A DNA stretch of 5,141 nt. Source: Ruminococcus sp. (GTDB lineage Bacteria; Bacillota; Clostridia; Oscillospirales; Ruminococcaceae). Position numbers and translations under genes: made by a program. Location: contig JAILFF010000290.1 of NCBI GenBank assembly GCA_024697705.1, positions 1 through 5,141 of the forward strand, read 5' to 3'. Positions 1 to 5,141 of the stretch are shown one piece after another. The first letter of the stretch is position 1. Each line of letters begins with the position of its first letter. A model generated the notes under the pieces. The model searched no databases. It saw only the letters and a list, made by a program, of their open reading frames with translations, and was not told the DNA's origin.

Positions 1-5
1 GACAT

Positions 6-78
6 GGGGTTATAGCTCAGTTGGTAGAGCGCTTGCTTCGCATGTAAGAGGTCAGGGGTTCGACTCCCCTTAGCTCCA
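6..78 (+). tRNA. tRNA-Ala (anticodon CGC)
   Basis: This is a complete 73-nt cloverleaf. The acceptor stem pairs 6-12 with 71-77, the D arm starts at 15 (GCTC), and the anticodon stem pairs 32-36 with 44-48 around loop TTCGCAT (37-43). The T arm is 54-70 with the canonical TTCGA loop start, and the discriminator base is A78. Anticodon 39-41 is CGC, which reads alanine GCG codons. The acceptor stem carries a G3:U70 wobble pair (G8 with T75), the main identity element recognised by alanyl-tRNA synthetase, so the amino-acid call does not rest on the anticodon alone. The 3' CCA is not encoded (TTG follows the discriminator) and must be added by CCA-adding enzyme. GCG is used repeatedly in the cellulase gene downstream. 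Confidence 0.98.
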
Positions 79-88
79 TTGAATTTAT

Positions 89-130
89 ACTCGCAAATCG
101 TTGATCTTACACGGTTTGCGAGTTTTTTCT
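89..130 (+). terminator. Intrinsic terminator after tRNA-Ala
   Basis: A 12-bp stem (89-100 with 112-123, ACTCGCAAATCG against CGGTTTGCGAGT, one G-U pair) encloses an 11-nt loop and runs into a T tract (123-128). It starts ten bases past the tRNA 3' end, so it ends the tRNA transcript and isolates the following genes from it. Confidence 0.92.
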
Positions 131-358
131 TGCCCGGAAGACGGTGTGTGACGAATGTTGTATCGGTGATTTGAAAATCGAAGATTTTGGAAGAAGATGC
201 GTGACAGTTTCCGGGAATGTCTGCTTGCCGTGTTCGGGTTCATTTCGGATGGATATCCGTAACGTCCATATACATTTTAATCAAGTGAAGGATCGTCAAA
301 TTATTATCAAGTTCATATTCTTGTGTGCTATTCATATTTTATAGTGCTGATCTGTACA
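131..358. other. Noncoding stretch, no gene supported
   Basis: I see no convincing gene between the tRNA terminator and the regulatory region of the LRR gene. The only open frame (144-344, + strand, GTG start) has no family resemblance, an unusual Cys-rich composition and a badly placed Shine-Dalgarno (GGAAG 136-140, only three bases before the GTG). Two small hairpins are visible: 174-179 with 183-188 (AAAATC/GATTTT), and 246-250 with 255-259 (CGGAT/ATCCG). Neither is followed by a T run, and neither matches an RNA family I recognise. The stretch becomes strongly AT-rich from about 290 onward, as expected upstream of a promoter. Confidence 0.5.
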
Positions 359-381
359 ATATGTTTGCAAATCAAACATAT
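359..381. promoter_or_regulatory. Inverted repeat upstream of -35 (candidate operator)
   Basis: Perfect 9-bp arms ATATGTTTG (359-367) and CAAACATAT (373-381) are separated by 5 bp. The site ends 8 bp before the -35 box at 390, centred near -55 relative to the predicted start of transcription. That is a usual place for a dimeric activator. A T run (382-387) follows, so a weak terminator is an alternative reading, but the stem is very AT-rich and no gene ends just before it. The symmetry is seen directly; the operator role is inferred. Confidence 0.5.
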
Positions 382-389
382 ATTTTTCA

Positions 390-418
390 TTGAAATTCCA
401 TATCCGATATGATATAAT
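390..418 (+). promoter_or_regulatory. Sigma-A-type promoter of the LRR protein gene
   Basis: The -35 is TTGAAA (390-395), the spacer is 17 bp, and the -10 is TATAAT (413-418), giving 11 of 12 consensus bases. Transcription should start near 425, which leaves a leader of about 128 nt before the start codon at 553. The surrounding DNA is AT-rich. Confidence 0.85.
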
Positions 419-437
419 TATATCTGCAAAGTAATAT

Positions 438-451
438 AGTAAACGTTTACT
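438..451. promoter_or_regulatory. 14-bp palindrome, LacI/GalR-type operator
   Basis: AGTAAACGTTTACT is a perfect palindrome with the central CG and flanking AAA/TTT typical of operators bound by LacI/GalR-family repressors (PurR, RbsR and related sugar regulators). It lies about 13 to 26 bases downstream of the predicted transcription start, where a bound repressor would block promoter escape or elongation. TTTACTG, its right half (446-452), recurs at 460-466. CcpA (cre) sites share the core, so catabolite control is an alternative. The regulator itself is not in the window. Confidence 0.6.
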
Positions 452-471
452 GTCCCGATTTTACTGCATAT

Positions 472-486
472 TGCCGAACGGCGGCA
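472..486 (+). other. Leader hairpin of the LRR gene
   Basis: TGCCG (472-476) pairs with CGGCA (482-486) around a 5-nt loop. An outer pairing TTTAC (460-464) with GTAAA (493-497) could close a larger structure in the long 5' leader. It does not match a riboswitch class I recognise and has no T run, so it is reported only as local structure. Confidence 0.35.
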
Positions 487-552
487 CTGTCGGTAAAGTC
501 TGTTTGGTTAAAAAAAGAAATAACAGAAATATTTACAAGGAGCAGATATATT

Positions 553-2052
553 ATGACAAACAAAATTTTGAAGACGACACTCGCAGGCGTTCTGGCTGTC
601 ATCAGCGCCGCATCATTCGTTCCCGGCACTGCGGTCGGCAATGCTTTCGCGCCCGCCGCTATTACCGCAAGCGCCGAATCGAGCTATAATGACTTCACTT
701 ACGACAACCTCTCCGACGGCACCGTCGTTATCACAAAGTACAACGGCAGCAGTTCTTCGGTTGAGATCCCATCCGAGATAAACGGGCAGAAAGTTACCAA
801 GATCGGCAATAACGCTTTTCTTATGAAGTCCGTAATTACGGAAGTAAAGATACCCGACACCGTTGCCGAGATCGGCGAATTCGCTTTCGGCAACCTCTCC
901 GCCCTCACGAAGATAGTCGTTCCCGACAGCGTGAAATCTATCGGACGAGGCGCTTTCGTCGGCTGTTCGCAGCTTAAAGACGTTACTCTCTCCAAGAACC
1001 TGACGACACTCGGTCAGGGTGTGTTCCAGAGATGCACGAGCCTTGCCAAGATAGTTATTCCTTCGGGCGTGAAGTCGATCGAGGGCTTTACTTTTCAGGA
1101 ATGTTCCGCTCTGACAAGCGTTTCACTGCCTTCAAGCCTTACTTACATCGGCAAAAAGGCGTTCTTTGAGTGCGATAAGCTCACGGGCGCGGCTATCCCC
1201 GACGGCGTCAAGGAAATTGACGAGTACGCTTTCTGCAACTGCAAGAGCCTTGAAATGCTCCTGCTTTCGAGCGCTCTGACGACCATCGGCGATTCCGCTT
1301 TCTCCAACTGCGAGAGCCTGTCCGAGCTCAGTCTGCCGTCCAAGCTTAAAACTATCGGCATGAACGCCTTCGCAAACTGCAAGAACATCACCTCGCTCGT
1401 TCTGCCCGACAGCGTTACCGAAGTCGGCGTTATGGCTTTCACCAACTGCCACGGCATCACTTCGGTAAAGCTTTCCAAGAACCTGACGGCTATTTCCAAG
1501 GGCGCTTTCATCTCGACGGGCATTACCGAAATAACCATTCCCGAGGGTGTTACCTCGATAGATTCGGTAGCGTTCTACACCTGCAAGTCGCTTGCTAAGG
1601 TTAATCTGCCCAAGAGCCTTACCTCCGTCGGCGAGAAGGCGTTCGGTGCCTGCGACTCATTGGCAAAGGTTCAGTACAGCGGCACAAAGGCGCAGTTCGC
1701 CGCCGTTACCGTCGGTGATGACAACGAGGCTCTGACAGGTGCGGCGTACACTTACGGCTCTTCCTCCTCAAACGCTTATCCGGTTGTGACAGGCGTTGAG
1801 TACGACACCAAGAATCACAAGTTCAGGATAAAATGGACTCCCGTAAGCGGCGCAAAATACTACGGCATCGCGGTGTACCGCTCGGGCAAATGGAAGGCTC
1901 AGGTGCAGAATATCCCGTCAACGACCACCACATTTACCTCGCCAAAGCTGAAAGCGGGACAGACCTACAAGGTAGCCGTATGCGCTAAGGTAAACGGCAA
2001 GTGGGACACTTCAAGCATCAGCAAGAGAGCCGTTACCGTTACCGTCAAGTAA
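553..2052 (+). CDS. Secreted BspA-like leucine-rich-repeat protein with C-terminal FN3-like domain
   Basis: This 499-residue exported protein is a likely surface adhesion or protein-binding scaffold; no catalytic motif is visible. The start codon at 553 is preceded by AAGGAG (537-542) at 10 bases. Residues 1-41 form a Sec signal peptide: Lys-containing start, hydrophobic core around 10-28, probable cleavage after A-S-A (39-41). Residues about 68-375 are 13 LRR_5/BspA-type repeats marked by I-G-x-x-A-F, 23 residues each, with Cys at a fixed position in ten of them. Residues 372-401 (YSGT, then DDNEALTGA) look like the usual capping unit of these arrays. After a Ser-rich linker (403-406), residues 408-498 resemble a fibronectin-III fold (KWTPVSGAKYYGIAVY). 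No LPXTG, dockerin, SLH or C-terminal membrane anchor is present, so retention on the surface is unexplained unless the last domain does it. BspA-type LRR proteins are known to bind host matrix proteins or other bacteria; the ligand here cannot be predicted. Confidence 0.93.
   Translation: MTNKILKTTLAGVLAVISAASFVPGTAVGNAFAPAAITASAESSYNDFTYDNLSDGTVVITKYNGSSSSVEIPSEINGQKVTKIGNNAFLMKSVITEVKIPDTVAEIGEFAFGNLSALTKIVVPDSVKSIGRGAFVGCSQLKDVTLSKNLTTLGQGVFQRCTSLAKIVIPSGVKSIEGFTFQECSALTSVSLPSSLTYIGKKAFFECDKLTGAAIPDGVKEIDEYAFCNCKSLEMLLLSSALTTIGDSAFSNCESLSELSLPSKLKTIGMNAFANCKNITSLVLPDSVTEVGVMAFTNCHGITSVKLSKNLTAISKGAFISTGITEITIPEGVTSIDSVAFYTCKSLAKVNLPKSLTSVGEKAFGACDSLAKVQYSGTKAQFAAVTVGDDNEALTGAAYTYGSSSSNAYPVVTGVEYDTKNHKFRIKWTPVSGAKYYGIAVYRSGKWKAQVQNIPSTTTTFTSPKLKAGQTYKVAVCAKVNGKWDTSSISKRAVTVTVK
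754..1644 (+). repeat. 13-unit leucine-rich-repeat array, 69-bp period
   Basis: The marker I/V/L-G-x-x-A-F begins at residues 84, 107, 130, 153, 176, 199, 222, 245, 268, 291, 314, 336 and 359 of the protein. All steps are 23 residues except 314 to 336, which is 22. The DNA of the units has diverged a great deal, so the array is old and kept by selection on protein structure, not a recent tandem expansion. Each unit contributes one beta strand (for example EITIP, SVSLP) to the solenoid. Confidence 0.9.
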
Positions 2053-2092
2053 TATTCTGTAATTTTCATAATAAAACACACCATAAATGACG

Positions 2093-2129
2093 AAAAGCCG
2101 TCGTTTCTGTTCGGGAACTGCGGCTTTTT
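2093..2129 (+). terminator. Intrinsic terminator of the LRR gene
   Basis: AAAAGCCG (2093-2100) pairs with CGGCTTTT (2121-2128). The stem continues past a 2x2 internal loop with GTTTC (2103-2107) against GGAAC (2114-2118) and a 6-nt loop. The T run is 2125-2129, about 40 bases after the stop codon. The A run on the left arm is compatible with weak action on the opposite strand too. Confidence 0.85.
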
Positions 2130-2132
2130 GCT

Positions 2133-2166
2133 ATGCCGGATGCAAGCTTTTTTTCAAAGCCGGCAT
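2133..2166. other. Second hairpin behind the terminator
   Basis: ATGCCGG (2133-2139) and CCGGCAT (2160-2166) are perfect 7-bp arms around a 20-nt loop that contains a T7 run. A smaller inner pairing GCTTT/AAAGC (2146-2150 with 2156-2160) competes for one base. No T run follows on either strand, so it is not a classical terminator. It may protect the 3' end of read-through transcripts; function unknown. Confidence 0.4.
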
Positions 2167-2209
2167 ATCAGTGCTGCTCGATCTGTAATTATTTGAAACC
2201 GAATTGTTG

Positions 2210-2238
2210 TTGACTTATTTTTGCATTTGTAATATAAT
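2210..2238 (+). promoter_or_regulatory. Sigma-A-type promoter of the lipoprotein gene
   Basis: The -35 is TTGACT (2210-2215), the spacer is 17 bp, and the -10 is TATAAT (2233-2238), giving 11 of 12 consensus bases. The predicted start near 2245 leaves a leader of about 47 nt. That leader can form a short hairpin, CCCG (2255-2258) with CGGG (2266-2269), ending ten bases before the Shine-Dalgarno. Confidence 0.85.
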
Positions 2239-2291
2239 TGTCCTAAAGATCTGACCCGGAAATATCGGGAAAAAGATAAGGGAGAACAACA

Positions 2292-3449
2292 ATGAAACTG
2301 TTTAAGAGATTTGCGCTTATTATGCTTATTATCGGAACGCTCTTTATTATGTGTTCCTGCAAAGACAGCCCCGAACAGATCGAGCGCAACAAGGAGATCG
2401 TCGCTGCGGCAAAGGAGAGCGCCGCCGTTTACATTCTCGAAAAATACGGCTTTGAAGCGGAGATCACCGACGCGGTGCAGGAACGTGAATACGGTATGTT
2501 CGGCTCATCTCCCCTTAGTACCGTGTTCGTCAGAATGAGATACGGCGGCAAAGATTTCGGCGTATATGTTGACAATATCTGCTACGACAATTACCAGGCT
2601 GAGGAAATAGACGCCGCTGTCAGAGCAGATATTGAAGCCGCTTTTCCGGGATTGTACAAGCTAAGGATAAAAGCATCGGAGGTAGACTCTGTCTACGACG
2701 ACTTCGAGGCGGAATGTGTGCATATGTTCCATAATTATTTCGACGGAACTAATGCTCCCGAGATACTTCTGAAAGGAGATCGCTGCTTGGTGACGGCGTA
2801 TTATGTCAAGACCGACCTTTCTTCGCTTGAAGGGACTCACGCCTTTGATAGATACGTTTCCACTTATAAAGGCAAGATGACCTTTCTTTCCTGCCGTTCG
2901 GAGGCAAAGACGGCATTTGCGCCCGAATACGATTTCGATGGCTCTATTAATGTGGAAAACGCTTTTTTTATTGACAGCAGCTATATCCTGAACAGCGAGG
3001 GCGGCGAGTTCCGCAGCTATCAGCTTGCGGTATATGATGATATTTTCACCTACACCACATCGGACAATAACACCGAAGGCGTATATATTAAAGAAGTCCC
3101 CGCCGACCCCTCAAAGCTGAGAAAAACCGAAACATACAAGCCCGATTTCATGTCGCCTGCCTTTTCGATAAGCGCCGACAGGGAATGTACGGTACGGGTG
3201 TTTTACCCGACGTATAAGATCACTGATTACGAACATCTTAAGACCTTCTGCGTGGTTTATGAAAAGGAAGCTGACAGATTCGTAGCGTTTACTGATGATC
3301 ATTTCAAATATCCGAGCTACGACAGTACGGATTTCAAGAATTATCAGAGTGTAGTTGCGCTTGAGATAAAATTGAAGCCCGGCGAAGAGACTACGTTCGC
3401 GTTCGTAAAAGATGTGTATGATAAACGTAAAAAGAGCAGATTGATCTGA
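2292..3449 (+). CDS. Putative lipoprotein of unknown function
   Basis: I do not recognise the family of this 385-residue protein. The start at 2292 has AGGGAG (2279-2284) seven bases upstream. Residues 1-23 form a lipoprotein signal: K2, K5 and R6, a hydrophobic core at 7-20, then M-C-S-C with C23 as the likely lipid-modified cysteine (C21 is a less likely choice). The product should be anchored on the outer face of the membrane. A charged helix (about 26-52) follows, then a mixed alpha/beta body rich in Tyr, Phe and Asp with strand-like stretches (78-94, 165-172, 299-309, 318-333, 353-373) and further cysteines at 97, 142, 165, 201, 299 and 320. There is no second transmembrane segment, and I see no catalytic or metal-binding signature or carbohydrate-binding motif. 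It has its own promoter and terminator, so its position between an LRR protein and a cellulase is weak evidence for shared function. Codon use resembles its neighbours, and nothing suggests a frameshift or truncation. Confidence 0.88.
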   Translation: MKLFKRFALIMLIIGTLFIMCSCKDSPEQIERNKEIVAAAKESAAVYILEKYGFEAEITDAVQEREYGMFGSSPLSTVFVRMRYGGKDFGVYVDNICYDNYQAEEIDAAVRADIEAAFPGLYKLRIKASEVDSVYDDFEAECVHMFHNYFDGTNAPEILLKGDRCLVTAYYVKTDLSSLEGTHAFDRYVSTYKGKMTFLSCRSEAKTAFAPEYDFDGSINVENAFFIDSSYILNSEGGEFRSYQLAVYDDIFTYTTSDNNTEGVYIKEVPADPSKLRKTETYKPDFMSPAFSISADRECTVRVFYPTYKITDYEHLKTFCVVYEKEADRFVAFTDDHFKYPSYDSTDFKNYQSVVALEIKLKPGEETTFAFVKDVYDKRKKSRLI

Positions 3450-3515
3450 AACGTAAAAGTAGTTCACAGATATTACCAAAGTGAACAAGTCTAATATAAG
3501 TACAAGAATAATCAC

Positions 3516-3549
3516 AACTCGGTGTGCCTGCGGGTGCGCCGAGTTTTTT
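3516..3549 (+). terminator. Intrinsic terminator of the lipoprotein gene
   Basis: AACTCGG (3516-3522) pairs with CCGAGTT (3539-3545). The stem is extended inward by weaker TGTGC/GTGCG pairing (3523-3527 with 3534-3538, three G-U pairs) around a 6-nt loop. The T run is 3544-3549. It lies 67 bases after the stop codon and separates this gene from the cellulase. Confidence 0.88.
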
Positions 3550-3566
3550 CTGTTATTCTCGGATTT

Positions 3567-3584
3567 TTGAACATTATTGAACAT
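3567..3584. promoter_or_regulatory. Direct repeat TTGAACAT, 10-bp period
   Basis: Two identical octamers TTGAACAT (3567-3574 and 3577-3584) are exactly one helical turn apart, about 70-88 bp upstream of the -35 box of the cellulase gene and after the preceding terminator. Same-face tandem half-sites are typical of response-regulator or AraC-type activators. The repeat is seen; its role is inferred, and chance recurrence in AT-rich DNA is possible. Confidence 0.35.
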
Positions 3585-3654
3585 ATTACCCATCAAGCAG
3601 ACTTTACAGAGCATTGATTTCTATACCGCGGGACAAAGATCGTTTCTCAAAGTC

Positions 3655-3683
3655 TTTACATTTGCAGGATAATATGTTATAAT
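3655..3683 (+). promoter_or_regulatory. Extended -10 promoter of the GH9 cellulase gene
   Basis: The -35 is TTTACA (3655-3660), the spacer is 17 bp, and the -10 is TATAAT (3678-3683), preceded by TG at 3675-3676 (TGN extended -10). Predicted start of transcription is near 3690, with a leader of about 49 nt. A second TATAAT at 3714-3719 has no good -35 partner. Confidence 0.85.
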
Positions 3684-3703
3684 AAATAACGTGTCAAATC
3701 AAC

Positions 3704-3720
3704 TATTATGCGGTATAATA
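3704..3720. promoter_or_regulatory. AT-rich inverted repeat in the cellulase leader
   Basis: TATTAT (3704-3709) and ATAATA (3715-3720) are 6-bp arms with a 5-nt loop, ending four bases before the Shine-Dalgarno GGAGGT (3725-3730). It could be a repressor site or a weak leader hairpin. The low GC makes coincidence plausible. Confidence 0.3.
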
Positions 3721-3738
3721 ATATGGAGGTATATTAAA

Positions 3739-5141
3739 ATGTTCACACGAACTGTAAAACGAACAGTTTCCGCGGCGGCTGCGGCTTTTTGGCTGTTGGG
3801 GATCGCCGCTCCGGTGCAGGTGCTTGCCGGTGAGCAGCTCGGACAGACCGACTTCGACGACGGCGTGGGTCTGCCCTGGCATATTTGCGAATCAACGACA
3901 GGCGAAATGGAATTCGATATAGACGACGGCAAATACAAGATCACCATTGTGAACCCGGGCGGCGCTTCAAACGGCGGCGAAGACAGGTGGGACTGCCAGT
4001 TCCGCCACCGCGGGCTGAAAATCGAAGCGGGGCATCAGTATAAGGTGACGTATGAGATCACGCCCTCGAACAGCGGTAAATATTATACCAAGATCGGAAA
4101 TCTCGACGGCAATGTGGAGATATGGCACAATATGTCAAACGGCTACGACCTCGACGGCACCTGGGATCCGATACCTATCTCCGCCGATGAGACCAAAAGG
4201 GTCGAGCTGACTTTCACCGCGAATCAATCCCTCGACGTTGCGGAATGGGCGTTCCATTTAGGCGGCGACGGTCAGTACACTCCGGGCGGCTGCTTTCCCG
4301 CGGGTACGGAGATCACTTTCGATAATATGTCGCTGATCGACCTTACAAGCGACGAGAACGATTATCGGCACGAGGAGGAATGGCAGCGAGCCGATATCCT
4401 TACCAATCAGGTAGGATATTTTGTCGGGCGCGAAAAGAAAGCCACGCTTCTCTGCACCGATGACGACGATATGAAATTTGAGGTAGTTGACAGCTCGGGA
4501 AAAACCGTGTACAAGGGCAAAAGCCGCTATTTCGGCTATGATAAGGATTCCGAGGACACGGTGCATATCCTTGATTTTTCCGACCTTGACGAAAGCGGAA
4601 CGTTTCACATCGAAGCCGAAAACGGCGCTGTCAGCCGCGATTTCAAGGTATTCGCCGCCGACGAGGTCAGCGATTATTCGGCACTGCTTTACGATTCGCT
4701 CAATTATTTTTATCAGAACCGAAGCGGCATCGAGATCAAAAGCGAGTATATCAGCTCGGGTGACAAGTCCGCGCTGGCGCGTGCGGCGGGGCATACCTCC
4801 GACGACGCCGAGATACAGCACACCTGGGGTTACAGTGCCACAAGCGGCAGAGTTGACGTTACGGGCGGCTGGTACGATGCGGGCGACCACGGCAAATATA
4901 CCGTAAACGGCGGGCTTTCGCTGTGGATGCTCCAGAATCTTTACGAATTCTTTGTGTACACCAAACATGATGACATATTCGCCGACGGTTCGATGATGAT
5001 CCCCGAAAGCGGCAACGGCTTTCCCGATCTGCTCGACGAAGCGCGGTGGGAAATGGAATGGATGCTGAAAATGCAGCTCGATTCGAGCGAATACGCGGGC
5101 ATGGCTTACCACAAGGCTCACGACGAGACATGGACGGGTCT
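3739..5141 (+). CDS. GH9 cellulase, CbhA/CelK type (CBM4-Ig-GH9), 3' end outside window
   Basis: This is a secreted family 9 glycoside hydrolase that cuts beta-1,4-glucan with inversion; 467 codons are visible and the frame is open to the edge. The ATG at 3739 follows GGAGGT (3725-3730) by eight bases. Residues 1-30 are a Sec signal peptide (R4, K7, R8, five alanines, cleavage after V-L-A). Residues about 37-203 are a CBM4 cellulose-binding module (LPWH at 45-48, RWDCQFRHRGL, then DNMSLID at 195-201). Residues about 218-305 are the CelD_N Ig-like domain (NQVGY 223-227). GH9 begins near 313 (YDSLNYFYQNRSG). It contains DVTGGWYDAGDHGKY with D380 and D383, the Asp pair that holds the water-activating base, and PDLLDEARWEME (429-440). 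The proton-donor Glu of the family lies near the C-terminus, beyond the window. The same domain order and many identical motifs occur in Clostridium thermocellum CbhA and CelK, which are exo-acting cellobiohydrolases, but exo versus endo action cannot be settled here. A dockerin or CBM37-like tail is likely downstream but unseen. Confidence 0.96.
   Translation, partial: MFTRTVKRTVSAAAAAFWLLGIAAPVQVLAGEQLGQTDFDDGVGLPWHICESTTGEMEFDIDDGKYKITIVNPGGASNGGEDRWDCQFRHRGLKIEAGHQYKVTYEITPSNSGKYYTKIGNLDGNVEIWHNMSNGYDLDGTWDPIPISADETKRVELTFTANQSLDVAEWAFHLGGDGQYTPGGCFPAGTEITFDNMSLIDLTSDENDYRHEEEWQRADILTNQVGYFVGREKKATLLCTDDDDMKFEVVDSSGKTVYKGKSRYFGYDKDSEDTVHILDFSDLDESGTFHIEAENGAVSRDFKVFAADEVSDYSALLYDSLNYFYQNRSGIEIKSEYISSGDKSALARAAGHTSDDAEIQHTWGYSATSGRVDVTGGWYDAGDHGKYTVNGGLSLWMLQNLYEFFVYTKHDDIFADGSMMIPESGNGFPDLLDEARWEMEWMLKMQLDSSEYAGMAYHKAHDETWTG

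Noticed and set aside
144..344. Open frame of 66 codons with GTG start between the tRNA terminator and the LRR promoter
   Set aside because: Poorly placed ribosome binding site, odd composition, no recognisable family and no promoter of its own; it is more likely a chance opening in noncoding DNA.
425..552. Long leader of the LRR gene as a possible riboswitch
   Set aside because: Only a small hairpin and alternative short pairings are visible; no terminator/antiterminator pair and no match to a riboswitch class I know.
699..1538. Several minus-strand open frames inside the LRR gene
   Set aside because: They are antisense to the repeat array; their own apparent repetitiveness mirrors the 69-bp period of the coding strand.
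754..1677. Regular DNA periodicity that could suggest a CRISPR array or tandem DNA repeat
   Set aside because: The period is 69 bp in frame, units are diverged at DNA level, and the conservation is in the protein (LRR motif); there are no identical repeats with unique spacers.
3111..3614. Minus-strand open frame of 167 codons with a hydrophobic stretch
   Set aside because: It overlaps the end of the lipoprotein gene and its terminator, and no minus-strand promoter or convincing ribosome binding site was seen.
3691..3719. Second cellulase promoter using the TATAAT at 3714-3719
   Set aside because: The matching -35 region (GTGTCA near 3691) is poor, and the upstream TTTACA-N17-TATAAT with extended -10 is far better.
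4258..5121. Long (287-codon) open frame on the minus strand
   Set aside because: It lies wholly inside the GH9 gene, whose + strand translation shows unmistakable family motifs; the antisense opening results from the GC-rich codon pattern.

Overview
The window looks like a chromosomal piece of a fibre-degrading gut or rumen Firmicute, most likely a Ruminococcus or close Oscillospiraceae relative. The reasons are a moderate GC content, AT-rich intergenic stretches with textbook sigma-A promoters, strong AGGAG-type ribosome binding sites, a BspA-type leucine-rich-repeat surface protein, and a cellulase of the clostridial CbhA/CelK type. The genus is an inference from style and gene content, not a database result.

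Layout from left to right, everything on the + strand: (1) tRNA-Ala(CGC) at 6-78, closed by a strong intrinsic terminator (89-130). (2) A noncoding stretch of about 420 bases that carries a 9-bp inverted repeat (359-381), a near-consensus promoter (390-418), a 14-bp perfect palindrome of LacI/GalR-operator type (438-451) and a leader hairpin. (3) A secreted 499-residue protein (553-2052) with 13 BspA-like leucine-rich repeats and a C-terminal fibronectin-III-like domain, followed by a terminator (2093-2129). (4) A second promoter (2210-2238) and a 385-residue lipoprotein of unknown function (2292-3449), followed by its own terminator (3516-3549). (5) A third promoter (3655-3683, extended -10) and the first 467 codons of a secreted family 9 glycoside hydrolase (3739 to the window end), arranged signal peptide - CBM4 - Ig-like domain - GH9. 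This gene runs off the right edge.

Each of the three protein genes has its own promoter with a 17-bp spacer. The first two also end in their own terminators; the end of the third lies outside the window. They are therefore separate transcription units, not an operon. What they share is location: all three products carry export signals (two Sec signal peptides, one lipoprotein signal), so the window encodes part of the cell-surface and secreted equipment. The cellulase clearly works on cellulose or related beta-glucans. The LRR protein is probably an adhesion or protein-interaction surface protein. The role of the lipoprotein cannot be read from its sequence.

I do not see a new defence system, mobile element, CRISPR array or other exotic system. 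The most interesting signals are regulatory: the paired operators around the LRR promoter and the helically phased direct repeat upstream of the cellulase promoter.
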